From the NCBI GenBank assembly GCA_947458745.1, contig CANGYQ010000011.1, positions 62,001 through 126,000 of the forward strand: 64,000 bases of DNA, given 5' to 3'. The notes beneath the pieces were generated by a model. The model saw nothing but the letters and a program-made list of their open reading frames with translations, had not been told where the DNA came from and made no database searches. This document shows positions 9,210 to 18,556 of the stretch, piece after piece (the first letter of the stretch is position 1; each line of letters begins with the position of its first letter). The position numbers and the translations under genes were made by a program. Source of the DNA: Bryobacteraceae bacterium. GTDB lineage: Bacteria > Acidobacteriota > Terriglobia > Bryobacterales > Bryobacteraceae.

Positions 9210-10153
9210 GGCTCTCGGTGATTGTGGTCAGTTGGAAGGTTCCGGAGTTATTACGCCAGTGTTTGAAATCTCTTCTGGCACAAACTGCCCTACCCGCGGA
9301 TGACTGGGAAGTGTTTGTCGTGGACAACTTCTCCGGCGACGGCAGTGTTGAGATGGTCAAAGAAGAGTTTCCGCAAGTCCGGGTCGTGGCCAATGCCGAC
9401 AACCGGGGATTTGCCCGTGCGAACAATCAGGCTTTCGCCATGTGCCGCGGCCGTGCCGTGCTACTGCTGAATCCTGACACGGTGGTGCTGGACGGAGCCG
9501 TCACGCGCCTGCTTGAGCAGCTCGAACAGAATCCAGACTGGGGTGCAGCCGGTTGTCAGTTGTTGAACTCCGACAGATCATTCCAGCGTTGGACGGGCGG
9601 TGCCTTGCCTGGATTGGGGAACGTTTTTTGCAATTTCATGTTGCTATACCGGCTGTTACCGCGACAACTACTGCCGTCGCCGATTTATTTGGAGCATAAA
9701 CCGGTCACCAATTGCGAAGTGGGCTGGGTGAGCGGAGCTTGCCTGATGTTGCGGCGCGAAGCGCTCGGCGGCCACTTGTTCGACGAGCGATTTTTCCTCT
9801 ACGGTGAGGATCTGGACTTGTGCCGGCGTATCGGGTCCGGTGGCTGGAAGATCCTTTACTGCCCAGCGATTTCGATCATGCATCACGAAGGCAAGAGCTT
9901 GGCTAGTATGCCCCTGGAGTTCCAAGCCTCTAAGCTGCTGGGCTTGCGAAAGGCATTTTCGGTAGACCATGGCCCGGCCGCTTTGTTGGCCTATGACGTG
10001 GTGGCGCTGGGCGGCTTCCTACTACGCTATTTGATCGTCTTTTGCGCCGCTTCCCTCCGTTTGACGCGCATGGAAGAGGCGCGGCAGCAAACTCTGGCGG
10101 AGTATATCCGGCTCTCATTCCGAACTCTCGTACATCGGAATCTGGCCGCATGA
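9206..10153 (+). CDS. Glycosyltransferase family 2 (rhamnosyltransferase WbbL-like)
   Basis: This 315-residue GT2 enzyme opens with LSVIVVSWKVPELL, has VVDNFSGDGS and the LLNPDTVV metal-binding block, then a VGWVSGACLMLRR segment and the GEDLDLCRR acceptor-side motif seen in WbbL-type rhamnosyltransferases. A hydrophobic helix near the C-terminus (residues about 260-285) may bring it to the membrane. The rhamnose specificity is only a family tendency. ATG 9206 overlaps the preceding stop, and its own stop overlaps the next ATG at 10150, so it is the second member of a four-gene coupled chain. Confidence 0.87.
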   Translation: MRLSVIVVSWKVPELLRQCLKSLLAQTALPADDWEVFVVDNFSGDGSVEMVKEEFPQVRVVANADNRGFARANNQAFAMCRGRAVLLLNPDTVVLDGAVTRLLEQLEQNPDWGAAGCQLLNSDRSFQRWTGGALPGLGNVFCNFMLLYRLLPRQLLPSPIYLEHKPVTNCEVGWVSGACLMLRREALGGHLFDERFFLYGEDLDLCRRIGSGGWKILYCPAISIMHHEGKSLASMPLEFQASKLLGLRKAFSVDHGPAALLAYDVVALGGFLLRYLIVFCAASLRLTRMEEARQQTLAEYIRLSFRTLVHRNLAA

Positions 10154-11334
10154 TCCTCCAACCTTCCCTGGGCCTCCGCAGGCCCCAGCGAGTGCTGCAC
10201 GCATACAACCAGCACCGTGGTGGCGGTGGCGCTGACAATGCTGCACGTGCAACCATCGAGGCCACCAGGCGCCTGGGGATTGAAGTGGACGTCTACACGC
10301 GAAGCAGTGAGGACCTGCCCCGCACCCTCGCAGGGCGCTTGGAGGCCGGCACGAGTGCGATCTACTCTTCCCGCTCCGTGAGAGAGTTCCGAGCCCGGCT
10401 GGACCGATTCCGGCCCGACGTCGTACACTTACACGAAGTCTTCCCACTAGTAACGCCATGGATTCTGCCGGAATGCCGCAAGCGCGGCGTGCCGGTTGTG
10501 ATGACGTGTGTCGATTACCGGTTGACCTGCCCAATCGTCACGCATCTTTACCAGGGCGAACTCTGCTCCAAGTGCACCGGAGGCAATGAACACTGGGCCC
10601 TATTGCGGAATTGCCGTAAGAACATCACGGAGAGCATCACCGTCACAATCTACAACGCGATGTCACGCCAACTGGGCCTATTCACAGGCTATGTCGACCG
10701 TTTCTTGGCGCCCTCAGAGTTCACCCGCCGCTGGCTGATCGCGAAAGGCGGGTTGTCGGCGGACCGGGTCACGACGATTTGTCCGATTGTCGACATTCCG
10801 GAAAGGCCCTCCGATCCGGCCCAGGGCGGTTACGTTGCATTTGCCGGCCGCCTAACTCCCGAGAAGGGGCTGGACGTCCTGATCCGCGCCGCCCGCCGCT
10901 GCCCTGTTCCATTTTGGCTCTCGCGGGACGCGGCGGCCTTCGCCACGGTCCCGATTCCTGACTCGATGCAAGTCGTCGTGACGAAATCCCGAGCGGAGCT
11001 GGATGCCTTTTATCGGGGTGCGAAAATGTTGGTCTTTCCCAGCATTTGGTACGAGACCTTTGGCCTGGTGGGGGCGGAAGCAATGGCCCATGGTGTTCCG
11101 GTGGTTGCCTCGCGCCTGGGAGCGCTGGAATCGCTAGTCGACGATGGCGTTAACGGGCTGCTATTTGAGCGAGACAATGAAGTGGATCTGGCGGAGCGGA
11201 TAATGCGGTTATGGAATGATCCGGAACTGGCGCGCCGGCTAGGGGCATCGGCACGGCAAAAGGCTGCGGCCGAGTGGAGCGAGGCCTCCCACATGAAGCA
11301 CCTGCTACAGGTTTATCACGAGTTGCAACCATGA
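10150..11334 (+). CDS. Glycosyltransferase family 4
   Basis: This GT-B enzyme of 394 aa has an N-terminal domain with a glycine-rich loop (HRGGGGADN) and a DVVHLHEVFP strand, and a C-terminal domain with GRLTPEKGLDVLIRA and the E-x7-E signature ETFGLVGAEAMAHG. A Cys pair in a CSKCTGG segment at about residues 138-144 is found in a subset of GT4 enzymes acting on lipid-linked intermediates. ATG 10150 overlaps the previous stop. It should add one sugar of the repeat unit; which sugar is not visible. Confidence 0.87.
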   Translation: MILQPSLGLRRPQRVLHAYNQHRGGGGADNAARATIEATRRLGIEVDVYTRSSEDLPRTLAGRLEAGTSAIYSSRSVREFRARLDRFRPDVVHLHEVFPLVTPWILPECRKRGVPVVMTCVDYRLTCPIVTHLYQGELCSKCTGGNEHWALLRNCRKNITESITVTIYNAMSRQLGLFTGYVDRFLAPSEFTRRWLIAKGGLSADRVTTICPIVDIPERPSDPAQGGYVAFAGRLTPEKGLDVLIRAARRCPVPFWLSRDAAAFATVPIPDSMQVVVTKSRAELDAFYRGAKMLVFPSIWYETFGLVGAEAMAHGVPVVASRLGALESLVDDGVNGLLFERDNEVDLAERIMRLWNDPELARRLGASARQKAAAEWSEASHMKHLLQVYHELQP

Positions 11335-12122
11335 ACTTGAACGCCTCAGTGTATCCCCCTGCACCGGTTGCTCCCGGTTCACTGCCCGTCCTGGGTCTGC
11401 CGGTGCATGGTGGAGGCGCAGCCGCCATCAAAGCGTTCATGCACGACGTCGTCACCTCCGGCCGACAGGCGGTGATACTGTACCTCAATGTTCACGCAGT
11501 CAACCTGGCTCACCGATTGCCCTGGTTGAAGACGTATTTTGAACGAAGTCAATTTGTGATTTGCGACGGTGACGGTATTCGTTGGGGCCTGGAGTTGCTT
11601 GGCCAGACTGCCCCTCCGAAAGTTACCTACAACGTTTGGCTATGGGACTTGGCGCAGTGGTGCAGTGATGAGGGACGGACACTTTATCTGTTGGGCGGGC
11701 GGCCTGGAGTGGCTGAGCGAGCCGCAGACCGTATGATGAAACGGGTACCCGGACTCAAGCTGGCGGGTCTTCATCACGGTTTTTTTGAGTGGAGCGGCTC
11801 CCAACTTGACGCATTGCTGAACGATGTCCGTCAATGCCGACCAGACCTGTTGCTCATCTGCCTGGGCATGCCCCGACAGGAAGAATGGCTTGCCCGGTTT
11901 GCCTCTGATCTGCCGGTGCATGTTTTTCTCACTGGCGGTGCGGCGATTGATTACGCCGCCGGCGATGTCCCTGTTGTACCGCGATGGATGGCGAGACTGC
12001 ACCTGGAGTGGTTGTTCCGGCTTGGCTTGGAACCGCGGCGAATGTTCGGCCGGTATGTACTGGGCAATCCGGTGTTCTTGCTGCGGGTTCTCAGAGAGCG
12101 GTGGTGCCGTGACAAGGCATGA
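11331..12122 (+). CDS. WecG/TagA/CpsF-family glycosyltransferase (GT26)
   Basis: The 263-residue protein is a GT26 enzyme. It shows the CDGDG motif at residues 78-82 with the catalytic-base Asp region, the LLGG turn at 120-123 and the family hallmark GMPRQEEW at 179-186. Known members (WecG, TagA, GumM) add a sugar to a polyprenyl-linked acceptor, often the second sugar after the initiating transferase. The C-terminal basic/hydrophobic stretch probably attaches to the membrane. It closes the chain of ATGA-overlapped genes and is followed by a 63-base gap before the aminotransferase. Confidence 0.9.
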   Translation: MNLNASVYPPAPVAPGSLPVLGLPVHGGGAAAIKAFMHDVVTSGRQAVILYLNVHAVNLAHRLPWLKTYFERSQFVICDGDGIRWGLELLGQTAPPKVTYNVWLWDLAQWCSDEGRTLYLLGGRPGVAERAADRMMKRVPGLKLAGLHHGFFEWSGSQLDALLNDVRQCRPDLLLICLGMPRQEEWLARFASDLPVHVFLTGGAAIDYAAGDVPVVPRWMARLHLEWLFRLGLEPRRMFGRYVLGNPVFLLRVLRERWCRDKA

Positions 12123-12185
12123 TAGGGAAGGCGCATCCGAATCGCGCCGGTAATGAGTTGAGAAGAAGTAGGGCGGAAACCAAAG

Positions 12186-13430
12186 TTGACGATTGACGAA
12201 CATCCATCGGACCAGCCAGCGATCGCCGGAGGAACGCCTGTTCGTGCGCAAGACAATTTCCTTGTCTTCGGCGCACCAGTACTAGGCGAAGCCGAAGAGA
12301 CGGCCGTACTGGCATGCCTGCGCAGCCGCTGGATCGGCCAGGGGCAACGGGTATTGGAATTCGAACAGAAATTTGCCCGATACACCGGGGCGCCGTATGC
12401 GGTGGCCGTCAACAGCGCTACCGCAGCGCTAAACCTCGCACTTCTGGCCTTCGGAGTCGGCCCAGGCGATGAAGTACTGGTGCCCACAATGACCTTCTGC
12501 TCGACGGTGAACAGTATCGTGCATACCGGAGCCCAGCCTGTGCTGGTGGATTGCGACCCTCGTACGTTTCTGATTGACCCCGACCAAATTGAGGCCCGAA
12601 TCACGCCTCGCACGAAGGCTTTGGTTGTCGTCCATATGTGCGGTCGCTGCTGTGCGATGGATCGGATTATGGAGTTGGCACGGAAGCACAACCTACGCGT
12701 CATTGAAGATTGTGCCCACGCCATCGAGAGCCGGTATCAGGGTATCCCTGCCGGACGTTGGGGTGATGCGGGTTGCTTTAGCTTTTACGCCACCAAAAAC
12801 GTCACCACCGGCGATGGAGGCATGGTCATTACCTCAAGTCGCCGGTGGGCCAAACGGATCAAACTTCTGTCGCTTCACGGGATGACTAGTGACGCTTGGC
12901 ATCGCACAACGGCGCCTCGAGCCGGCTACGACGTTCTGTACCCCGGCTATAAGTGCAATATGACCGATTTAGAGGCCTCGCTCGGGTTGGTGCAGTTGCA
13001 GTACGTGGAGGAAAGGGCGGTTCGACGCGCCCAATTGTGGGACTTCTATCAAAGGAACCTGGAAGGACTTCCACTGGTGCTGCCTCCCGCGGTTGAAGAG
13101 GGTACACGCCACGCCTTTCACCTATACTCGGTCCTGTTGCAATTGGAGCAGCTCCGGATAGGCCGCGCTGAATTAATGCAAGGACTGCGGGCAGAAGGCA
13201 TCGGAAGCGGAGTACATTATGTGCCGGTGCACATGCTGCGGTATTACCGCTGTCAGTTTGGATTTCGGCCTTCCGACTTCCCTCACGCCAAGTTTGTCGG
13301 CGAGCGTACCCTTTCGCTGCCGCTGACAGCTTCCATGGAAATCGGCGACGCGGCTGATGTGTGCCGCGCTATCGGTCGTCTGCTGCGCTATCATTTCGTC
13401 AAGGCAACAAATAGAGCGAGCAGAGACTGA
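12186..13430 (+). CDS. DegT/DnrJ/EryC1/StrS-family sugar aminotransferase
   Basis: This PLP enzyme of 414 aa makes amino sugars by transamination of a keto-sugar nucleotide. The PLP-binding Lys is K204 in FYATKNVTTGDGG, and the Asp that contacts the pyridine nitrogen is D175 in IEDCAHA. The N-terminal NSATAALNLAL block and the WIGQG loop are also typical. It is the only sugar-nucleotide-modifying enzyme in the window, so the precursor must come from elsewhere. The assigned start is TTG 12186; no strong Shine-Dalgarno is seen (only a weak AGGGCGG 10 bases upstream), so the start is uncertain. Confidence 0.9.
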   Translation: MTIDEHPSDQPAIAGGTPVRAQDNFLVFGAPVLGEAEETAVLACLRSRWIGQGQRVLEFEQKFARYTGAPYAVAVNSATAALNLALLAFGVGPGDEVLVPTMTFCSTVNSIVHTGAQPVLVDCDPRTFLIDPDQIEARITPRTKALVVVHMCGRCCAMDRIMELARKHNLRVIEDCAHAIESRYQGIPAGRWGDAGCFSFYATKNVTTGDGGMVITSSRRWAKRIKLLSLHGMTSDAWHRTTAPRAGYDVLYPGYKCNMTDLEASLGLVQLQYVEERAVRRAQLWDFYQRNLEGLPLVLPPAVEEGTRHAFHLYSVLLQLEQLRIGRAELMQGLRAEGIGSGVHYVPVHMLRYYRCQFGFRPSDFPHAKFVGERTLSLPLTASMEIGDAADVCRAIGRLLRYHFVKATNRASRD

Positions 13431-13500
13431 AAGCCAAAGTTGTGCGGCTTTTGAGCGCGCGGACTCGATCGTAGTTTGGTTTTTGCGGAGGCAATCAAGC

Positions 13501-14943
13501 GTGCTTTATCACAACGTTCGAGTAATGGGCTCGGCGCTGCGAATCGTTGATGCCGCTGGTTTCGCCGCCACGATGGTGGGGGTGTGGCTTTGGGGAGCCA
13601 ATCAGGGTGCGTGGGATGCATCCACGCGGATCCCCGCTACCTTTTGCACCTCAATCTCCTTCGTTGCGTTCGTTTTGGTGGCCGTTCGGCTGGGCGCCTA
13701 CCGGCCCCGGCGCACGGAGCACATCTACACCGAATTGATCAGTCTGATGGAGGTGATCGTCGCGGCGTTTGCCTTGGCGGCGGCGGCCACCCAGATGGCT
13801 ACCGCTGGGCTTCCTCATCAGTATTACTCCCTGGCGCTGGGTTCCAGCCTGCTAGTGGGACTCGTGACGCGATGGGTTATGCGCGTGGTCATCCGCGTGT
13901 ATCGCCGCCGTGGAGAAGACTACCGAGTGTGGTTGGTCATCGGCTGGAACGCCCGCGTTAGCGAGCTTGTGAAAGGAGTTTACGCTCATCCGCATTTTGG
14001 CATCCGCATCGAAGAGATCATTGATCTGCCCCCGGACACGATCGCCGCTGGTGAAGCGGCCACAGCACCAATCAAGAGTGGAAGCATACCCTATCCATTC
14101 CGAACCGTAAGAGACGTAGAGGACATCCGCGAAATCGTCTCCACTCGCGTCATCGACGAAGTGGTTGTCATGCTGCCGCATCGGACTCGCTACGACCAGA
14201 TCCAGGCGCTGGTTTCGATCTGCGGCGAAGCCGGAATCTCGGTGAAAGTGACGCCCCAATTGTTAGAACAGCCGGGCCATTCCTATCATTTGTCGGAGGT
14301 TGGAGCAATCCCTTTTCTGACGCACTTCACCGGACCATCCAACTACCGGTTGCTGATTTTGAAGCGGGCGCTGGACGTGGTGGGCTCTCTGCTCGGGCTT
14401 ATTATTTTGTCGCCTGTGTTGCTGGTCTCCGCCATTGCCGTCAGGTTGGGCTCGCGCGGGCCAGTTCTGTTTCGGCAGGAGCGTGTGGGGCTGCACGGGC
14501 GGCGGTTCCAGATCTTGAAATTCCGGAGCATGGTAGTAGACGCAGAAAGCCGCAAAGCCGACTTGCAGGCCCACAACGTCAGCGACGGTATCGCCTTCAA
14601 GATGAAGAACGACCCCCGGATTACGACCATCGGTCGATGGCTCCGGAAGTTCCACATCGATGAATTGCCCCAGTTGTGGAATGTCCTAGTGGGGGACATG
14701 AGTTTGGTTGGACCGCGTCCGCTTCCGCCGGATGAAGCGGCCGGAAATGAGTGGTGGCAGCGGCGTAGGCTGACGATGCCCCCCGGAATGACCTGTTTGT
14801 GGCAGCTTCAGCGGGACCACGCGATGCGGTTCCGCGACTGGGTCAACCTCGACCTCCAATACATCGATAAATGGTCTCTTTGGCTGGACTTGCGGCTGAT
14901 CATTCAAACGGTCCCAGTTCTCCTCCGCGGGAAGGGTTGGTAG
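13501..14943 (+). CDS. Exopolysaccharide biosynthesis polyprenyl glycosylphosphotransferase
   Basis: This 480-residue protein is the initiating transferase: it moves sugar-1-phosphate from a nucleotide sugar to undecaprenyl phosphate. Four N-terminal membrane helices and a CoA-binding-like domain precede the catalytic bacterial sugar transferase domain from residue 288. Visible there are a membrane helix, RQERVG, ILKFRSM, the conserved DELPQLWNVL at about 387-396 and SLVGPRP. The start GTG 13501 has GGAGG 9 bases upstream; the frame extends back to 13357 inside the aminotransferase gene. The Wza-like lipoprotein gene follows 14 bases downstream. Confidence 0.93.
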   Translation: MLYHNVRVMGSALRIVDAAGFAATMVGVWLWGANQGAWDASTRIPATFCTSISFVAFVLVAVRLGAYRPRRTEHIYTELISLMEVIVAAFALAAAATQMATAGLPHQYYSLALGSSLLVGLVTRWVMRVVIRVYRRRGEDYRVWLVIGWNARVSELVKGVYAHPHFGIRIEEIIDLPPDTIAAGEAATAPIKSGSIPYPFRTVRDVEDIREIVSTRVIDEVVVMLPHRTRYDQIQALVSICGEAGISVKVTPQLLEQPGHSYHLSEVGAIPFLTHFTGPSNYRLLILKRALDVVGSLLGLIILSPVLLVSAIAVRLGSRGPVLFRQERVGLHGRRFQILKFRSMVVDAESRKADLQAHNVSDGIAFKMKNDPRITTIGRWLRKFHIDELPQLWNVLVGDMSLVGPRPLPPDEAAGNEWWQRRRLTMPPGMTCLWQLQRDHAMRFRDWVNLDLQYIDKWSLWLDLRLIIQTVPVLLRGKGW

Positions 14944-14957
14944 GAGACAATGGAACA

Positions 14958-15755
14958 ATGAGGGAATGCATAGTGGCATGCGGCTTGCGCCCGTTCCGTC
15001 TCGGAACCATCAGCCGTCTTCGCTGGGGGTTGGTTTTCTGCCTTCTTTTGATGGTGACGCTTGGCGGCTGTGTCCGCGCGGTATCTACTCAACGCAAGGT
15101 TCCGGTCGAGGCGCGCATTGTTAAGGCGAATGCACGGTTCCAAAAAGAATACGTTTTGTTAGCAGGTGATCAGGTCGAGGTAGTGGTTCGCCGCTCGCCA
15201 GAAATTTCACGTACCGTTGTGGTGCGACCGGATGGGTTCATCACCTTGCCGATTATCAAGGACATTCGGGCTGCCGGATTGGCCCCCAAAGAGCTGGCCG
15301 TCGAGATTGAGAAGGCTCTGGCGGGCAGACTCGTGTCGCCGGAGGTAACTGTGATCACCATCAATGTGCGCCAACAGGTAGTATATGTGACGGGTGAGGT
15401 GAACACGCCCGCCGCCGTGCCACTTAGTCATGCGCCCACAATCTTGCAGGCAATTTCACTGGCCGGTGGAATGAAGCGATCCGCGTCAGCCCATCGGGTC
15501 GCTTTGATTCGTTTGACCGCAGATGGCTTCTTAGCCGTTAGCGACATCGACGTGAAGGGCAAAGGCCAGCCGGACCCGCTGTTGGCCTTCGGCGCGGTCC
15601 CCGTCCAGGCCGATGACGTGATCTTTGTGCCGGAAAATGCCCGAAGCCAATACGCCCGCTTTCTCGACGATTTTGTCAATCGCCCACTGGGGACGCTCAA
15701 CTCGATCATTGGCACGTACGTCAACTTCCGGCTGATCGAACTGTTGTCGAGATAA
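14958..15755 (+). CDS. Polysaccharide export lipoprotein (Wza-like, Poly_export/SLBB)
   Basis: This outer-membrane export protein has 265 aa. A signal peptide ends in a lipobox LGGC with Cys38, so it is predicted to be a lipoprotein. A Poly_export domain follows (GDQVEVVVRRSPEISRTV and VRPDGFITLP) and then an SLBB-type domain (VYVTGEVNTPAAVPL). Wza relatives form the octameric outer-membrane channel working with a Wzz/Wzc partner, here the gene at 16817-18496. AGGAGA lies 10 bases before ATG 14958. The gene converges on the next GT2 with only 3 bases between the stops and no terminator between. Confidence 0.9.
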   Translation: MRECIVACGLRPFRLGTISRLRWGLVFCLLLMVTLGGCVRAVSTQRKVPVEARIVKANARFQKEYVLLAGDQVEVVVRRSPEISRTVVVRPDGFITLPIIKDIRAAGLAPKELAVEIEKALAGRLVSPEVTVITINVRQQVVYVTGEVNTPAAVPLSHAPTILQAISLAGGMKRSASAHRVALIRLTADGFLAVSDIDVKGKGQPDPLLAFGAVPVQADDVIFVPENARSQYARFLDDFVNRPLGTLNSIIGTYVNFRLIELLSR

Positions 15756-15758
15756 CGG

Positions 15759-16820
15759 CTACGACGGCCCGGAGGGGTTGATCATATCACCTTGCCCCGC
15801 GTGGCTGCCGGGAAAGTGCAATAAGGCATTCTTGCCCAATGTACGGGCGTCCTCGCTTGCCTGAGAGTAACCTTTCAAAAGGTGCCCGCGGAAGATCAGG
15901 TAATAGTAGAGATCTGATAACTTCGTCCGGCGGCCCGCCGTCGCACCCGCCAGAACCAACGCCGCGCGGGTGAGCGGATTGTTAATCAAGTGGAATCCAA
16001 GCCGCTTGATCAGTCGCTTGGCCAGCAAGAGCCACCCGATTTGGGGCGACAAGATACCAAATCGCGCCATCAACTCTGGCTGCGGCAGGTGATCAATCAG
16101 CGCGCAGAGCCAACGGCCATACCAGATTCCCTTTGCAGCAACGCCGTCGGCCCGCAACTGATGGAGGTGTTGGCCTCGCGCTTCTGGCACAAAGCGCAAT
16201 TCCATCCCGGCCTGACGCAACTTGTACCCGCAGATCATATCCTCATAGCCAAGGAAACGTTCGTCGAACATGCCATGTTGCATCATGAAGGCTCGCTTGA
16301 CGGAGACGTTGCAAGTCCAGAAATAGAAGTACTCGAGCCGCTCAACGTCACGAAACTCCTGGTACGGAAAGTCGTGAAACAGCGACATCGGATCGTCTTT
16401 ACACTCGGGTGGAACGTAAAGTTCGCCAATGGCGGCAAAGTTCAGGTCTGGGTTGCGGGCGTGGAAACGGGCATGGCCCAGAAGCAATTCCGGATCCGGC
16501 AGAACATCGTCATCCAGGACGATGACGATCTCTCCCTTTGCTTCTTGAATTCCCCGGTTTCGAGGTGCCGATGGGCCTCCGGTGGGGGGCAACTTGAAAT
16601 AGCGCAACCGGCTCGGATTGCGTTCTGCGGCGTCGGCAAGAATCTGCTCTGAGGAATCCGTAGAACCGTTAATGACAAAGATGATCTCGTACGTGAACCC
16701 TTCAGTTCGCTGCGCCAATAACGCTGGAATCGTCCGCGGCAGCAACCGCTCGCGATTAAACGTGGGAATCACCAACGAAATGTGCACAGAAGAACCGCTC
16801 CGTGTCCCAAGACCGATCAA
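15759..16820 (-). CDS. Glycosyltransferase family 2
   Basis: This 353-residue GT2 enzyme has the opening strand VIPTFNRERLL, the NGSTDSS loop, the metal-binding LDDDVLPD and the galactosyltransferase-like segment GYEDMICGYKLRQAG. The start is taken as TTG 16820, which overlaps the stop of the upstream chain-length gene (TTGA); GTG 16787 with a weak GGAG is a plausible shorter start. It lies in the - strand arm of the polysaccharide locus and is probably co-transcribed with the Wzz-like gene. Confidence 0.87.
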   Translation of the reverse strand: MIGLGTRSGSSVHISLVIPTFNRERLLPRTIPALLAQRTEGFTYEIIFVINGSTDSSEQILADAAERNPSRLRYFKLPPTGGPSAPRNRGIQEAKGEIVIVLDDDVLPDPELLLGHARFHARNPDLNFAAIGELYVPPECKDDPMSLFHDFPYQEFRDVERLEYFYFWTCNVSVKRAFMMQHGMFDERFLGYEDMICGYKLRQAGMELRFVPEARGQHLHQLRADGVAAKGIWYGRWLCALIDHLPQPELMARFGILSPQIGWLLLAKRLIKRLGFHLINNPLTRAALVLAGATAGRRTKLSDLYYYLIFRGHLLKGYSQASEDARTLGKNALLHFPGSHAGQGDMINPSGPS

Positions 16821-18496
16821 CTCTTCCGGTCCACGCGCTTGCCGTTCTGTCGTGCGGGAGTTTGCTCAGATCCCGTGCCGTTGCCGGTGCCGTTAGCCGA
16901 TCTCCTCACTCGCAGCGCACTGGTAGCCGGCGGCAATTCGATAACCCCATAAAGTGGCAACAGGCCGGAACTGCTCAGTTCCAGGTCTTCCCTGACGACG
17001 TGGGTGGCCAGAGAAATCCTCATCAGTGCTAGCGACACACCCAGCAACAGTCCCACCGCCAAAGCCGCCAAATACAGGATCTTTGATTTCGGCCATTCCG
17101 CCTGCACCGGCGGTGAAGCCCAATCCACCACCCGCAGGCTTGAAACCGCCGCTCGTGACGTTGCCACCGAGACTTCTGCTTGGGTCCGTTTGGCATTCAA
17201 CACCTGGAAGCGCTCACCGGCAATGGCCACACGGCGGTCCAGTTCCTTTAAACGCGCCATCAGCGCTGGCACCTGTGCGAGGCGGGAGCGCAATTGGTTA
17301 GCGGTACTCTCCATCACCTGAAGGCCGGCGCGAATCCCTACCAACTCCGTCATGAAGGCATTGCGTTTGGATTGGAACTCATCCGTAAGCCTATTTTGGC
17401 CACGAGTCTCTGACTGGTCCACACGTTCCATCTCTCGGCTCAAAAGTTCGTCGATGTTCTGGAGGCTACGCTTGATTTCGGCCACCTCAGGCGCATCTTC
17501 CTGATATCGCTCGCGAATCGATATCAGGCTGGTCTGCAAATCCACCCGTCGTAGCTTCAAGTTTTCGCGCAATCCATTCAACTGCGATATCGTAGCGGTT
17601 GTCACCATCGCGGGCATACCTACAAGTTGGCCATCGATTTGACGGATGCTGGACTCTAACGAGGCCAGTCTCGATTGGTTGGTGGCGATCGCTGCCTCCA
17701 ATTCCGCCAGCTTGGTCACCTCCACCGTCTCCTTCTGGAAATCGAACGCTAACGTGTTCGCACTGGTGAAGGCCAATCGCTCGGCCTCCACTTCAGTGAG
17801 CAGGTTTCGAGCCAAGTCTGCTTGCTGACGGAGCGCTTCTACGGATCGCGTGGCTTCATCAGTATGCCGCTGGGAACGTTGCGCCAGGTAAATTTCCACC
17901 AGCGTATTGGTCACCTTAGCCACGTTGCGGGTGGGCCCTTTAACACTCACGATGCCCACATTCGATTCGCCCACTGGATCCACTGAGATTCCCTTCGCGA
18001 AATCACCAACCGTCTTGGCGAACTCCAACGATTCCGGCGACAAACCATGCGTATCATCCCCAAGAAGCGCTTTCTTGACAGAACGATACGCACGTCCGAT
18101 GACGGATGTCTCCCAAAGATAGATGGTGTGGGAGAGGAAGGGGTGATAAACGTCGTTGTAGGTAAGCTTTTCCCGCTGCACCACCTCGCGGGCTACTGGG
18201 CCGGATTTCATCAGCTCAATCTCAGTGCGAAGGTCATCCTTGCGGAAGATGTTCCAATCCACATAGAACTGATCGCGCGAGGCATCGTGGTCGCGTTCCG
18301 CCATGATCGCGACGCTTCCGATGTAAACTTCGGGATACAAGCGTATGTACAGAGCCACCAATGCGAGGGTGACCCCCGTAGTCACCACCACAGTGAGCCA
18401 GTAGCGGCGAACGGCTCGCGAGAGATTGTCGATCGAACCCTTAACGTCGAACGAATCCGGATCAAGCGAAGTTGGGCCCTGCCGGTGTAGACGCAT
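16817..18496 (-). CDS. Polysaccharide chain-length determinant/co-polymerase (Wzz/GumC-like)
   Basis: The 559-residue inner-membrane protein has the co-polymerase layout: a cytoplasmic N-terminus, a first membrane helix at about residues 33-53 (YWLTVVVTTGVTLALVAL), a long periplasmic domain with strong coiled-coil character (residues about 195-430) and a second membrane helix near 478-498. No C-terminal tyrosine kinase domain is present, so it is of the GumC/Wzz rather than Wzc type. It should set polymer length and connect to the Wza-like channel. The start is ATG 18496. The tail after the second helix is rich in Arg/Asn/Gly and looks disordered. Confidence 0.87.
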   Translation of the reverse strand: MRLHRQGPTSLDPDSFDVKGSIDNLSRAVRRYWLTVVVTTGVTLALVALYIRLYPEVYIGSVAIMAERDHDASRDQFYVDWNIFRKDDLRTEIELMKSGPVAREVVQREKLTYNDVYHPFLSHTIYLWETSVIGRAYRSVKKALLGDDTHGLSPESLEFAKTVGDFAKGISVDPVGESNVGIVSVKGPTRNVAKVTNTLVEIYLAQRSQRHTDEATRSVEALRQQADLARNLLTEVEAERLAFTSANTLAFDFQKETVEVTKLAELEAAIATNQSRLASLESSIRQIDGQLVGMPAMVTTATISQLNGLRENLKLRRVDLQTSLISIRERYQEDAPEVAEIKRSLQNIDELLSREMERVDQSETRGQNRLTDEFQSKRNAFMTELVGIRAGLQVMESTANQLRSRLAQVPALMARLKELDRRVAIAGERFQVLNAKRTQAEVSVATSRAAVSSLRVVDWASPPVQAEWPKSKILYLAALAVGLLLGVSLALMRISLATHVVREDLELSSSGLLPLYGVIELPPATSALRVRRSANGTGNGTGSEQTPARQNGKRVDRKS

Positions 18497-18556
18497 GACA
18501 GTACTTCATTATGCTGGAATGCACCATGAGCGGCAAGTGGCGCCGCTGGCCGCACG

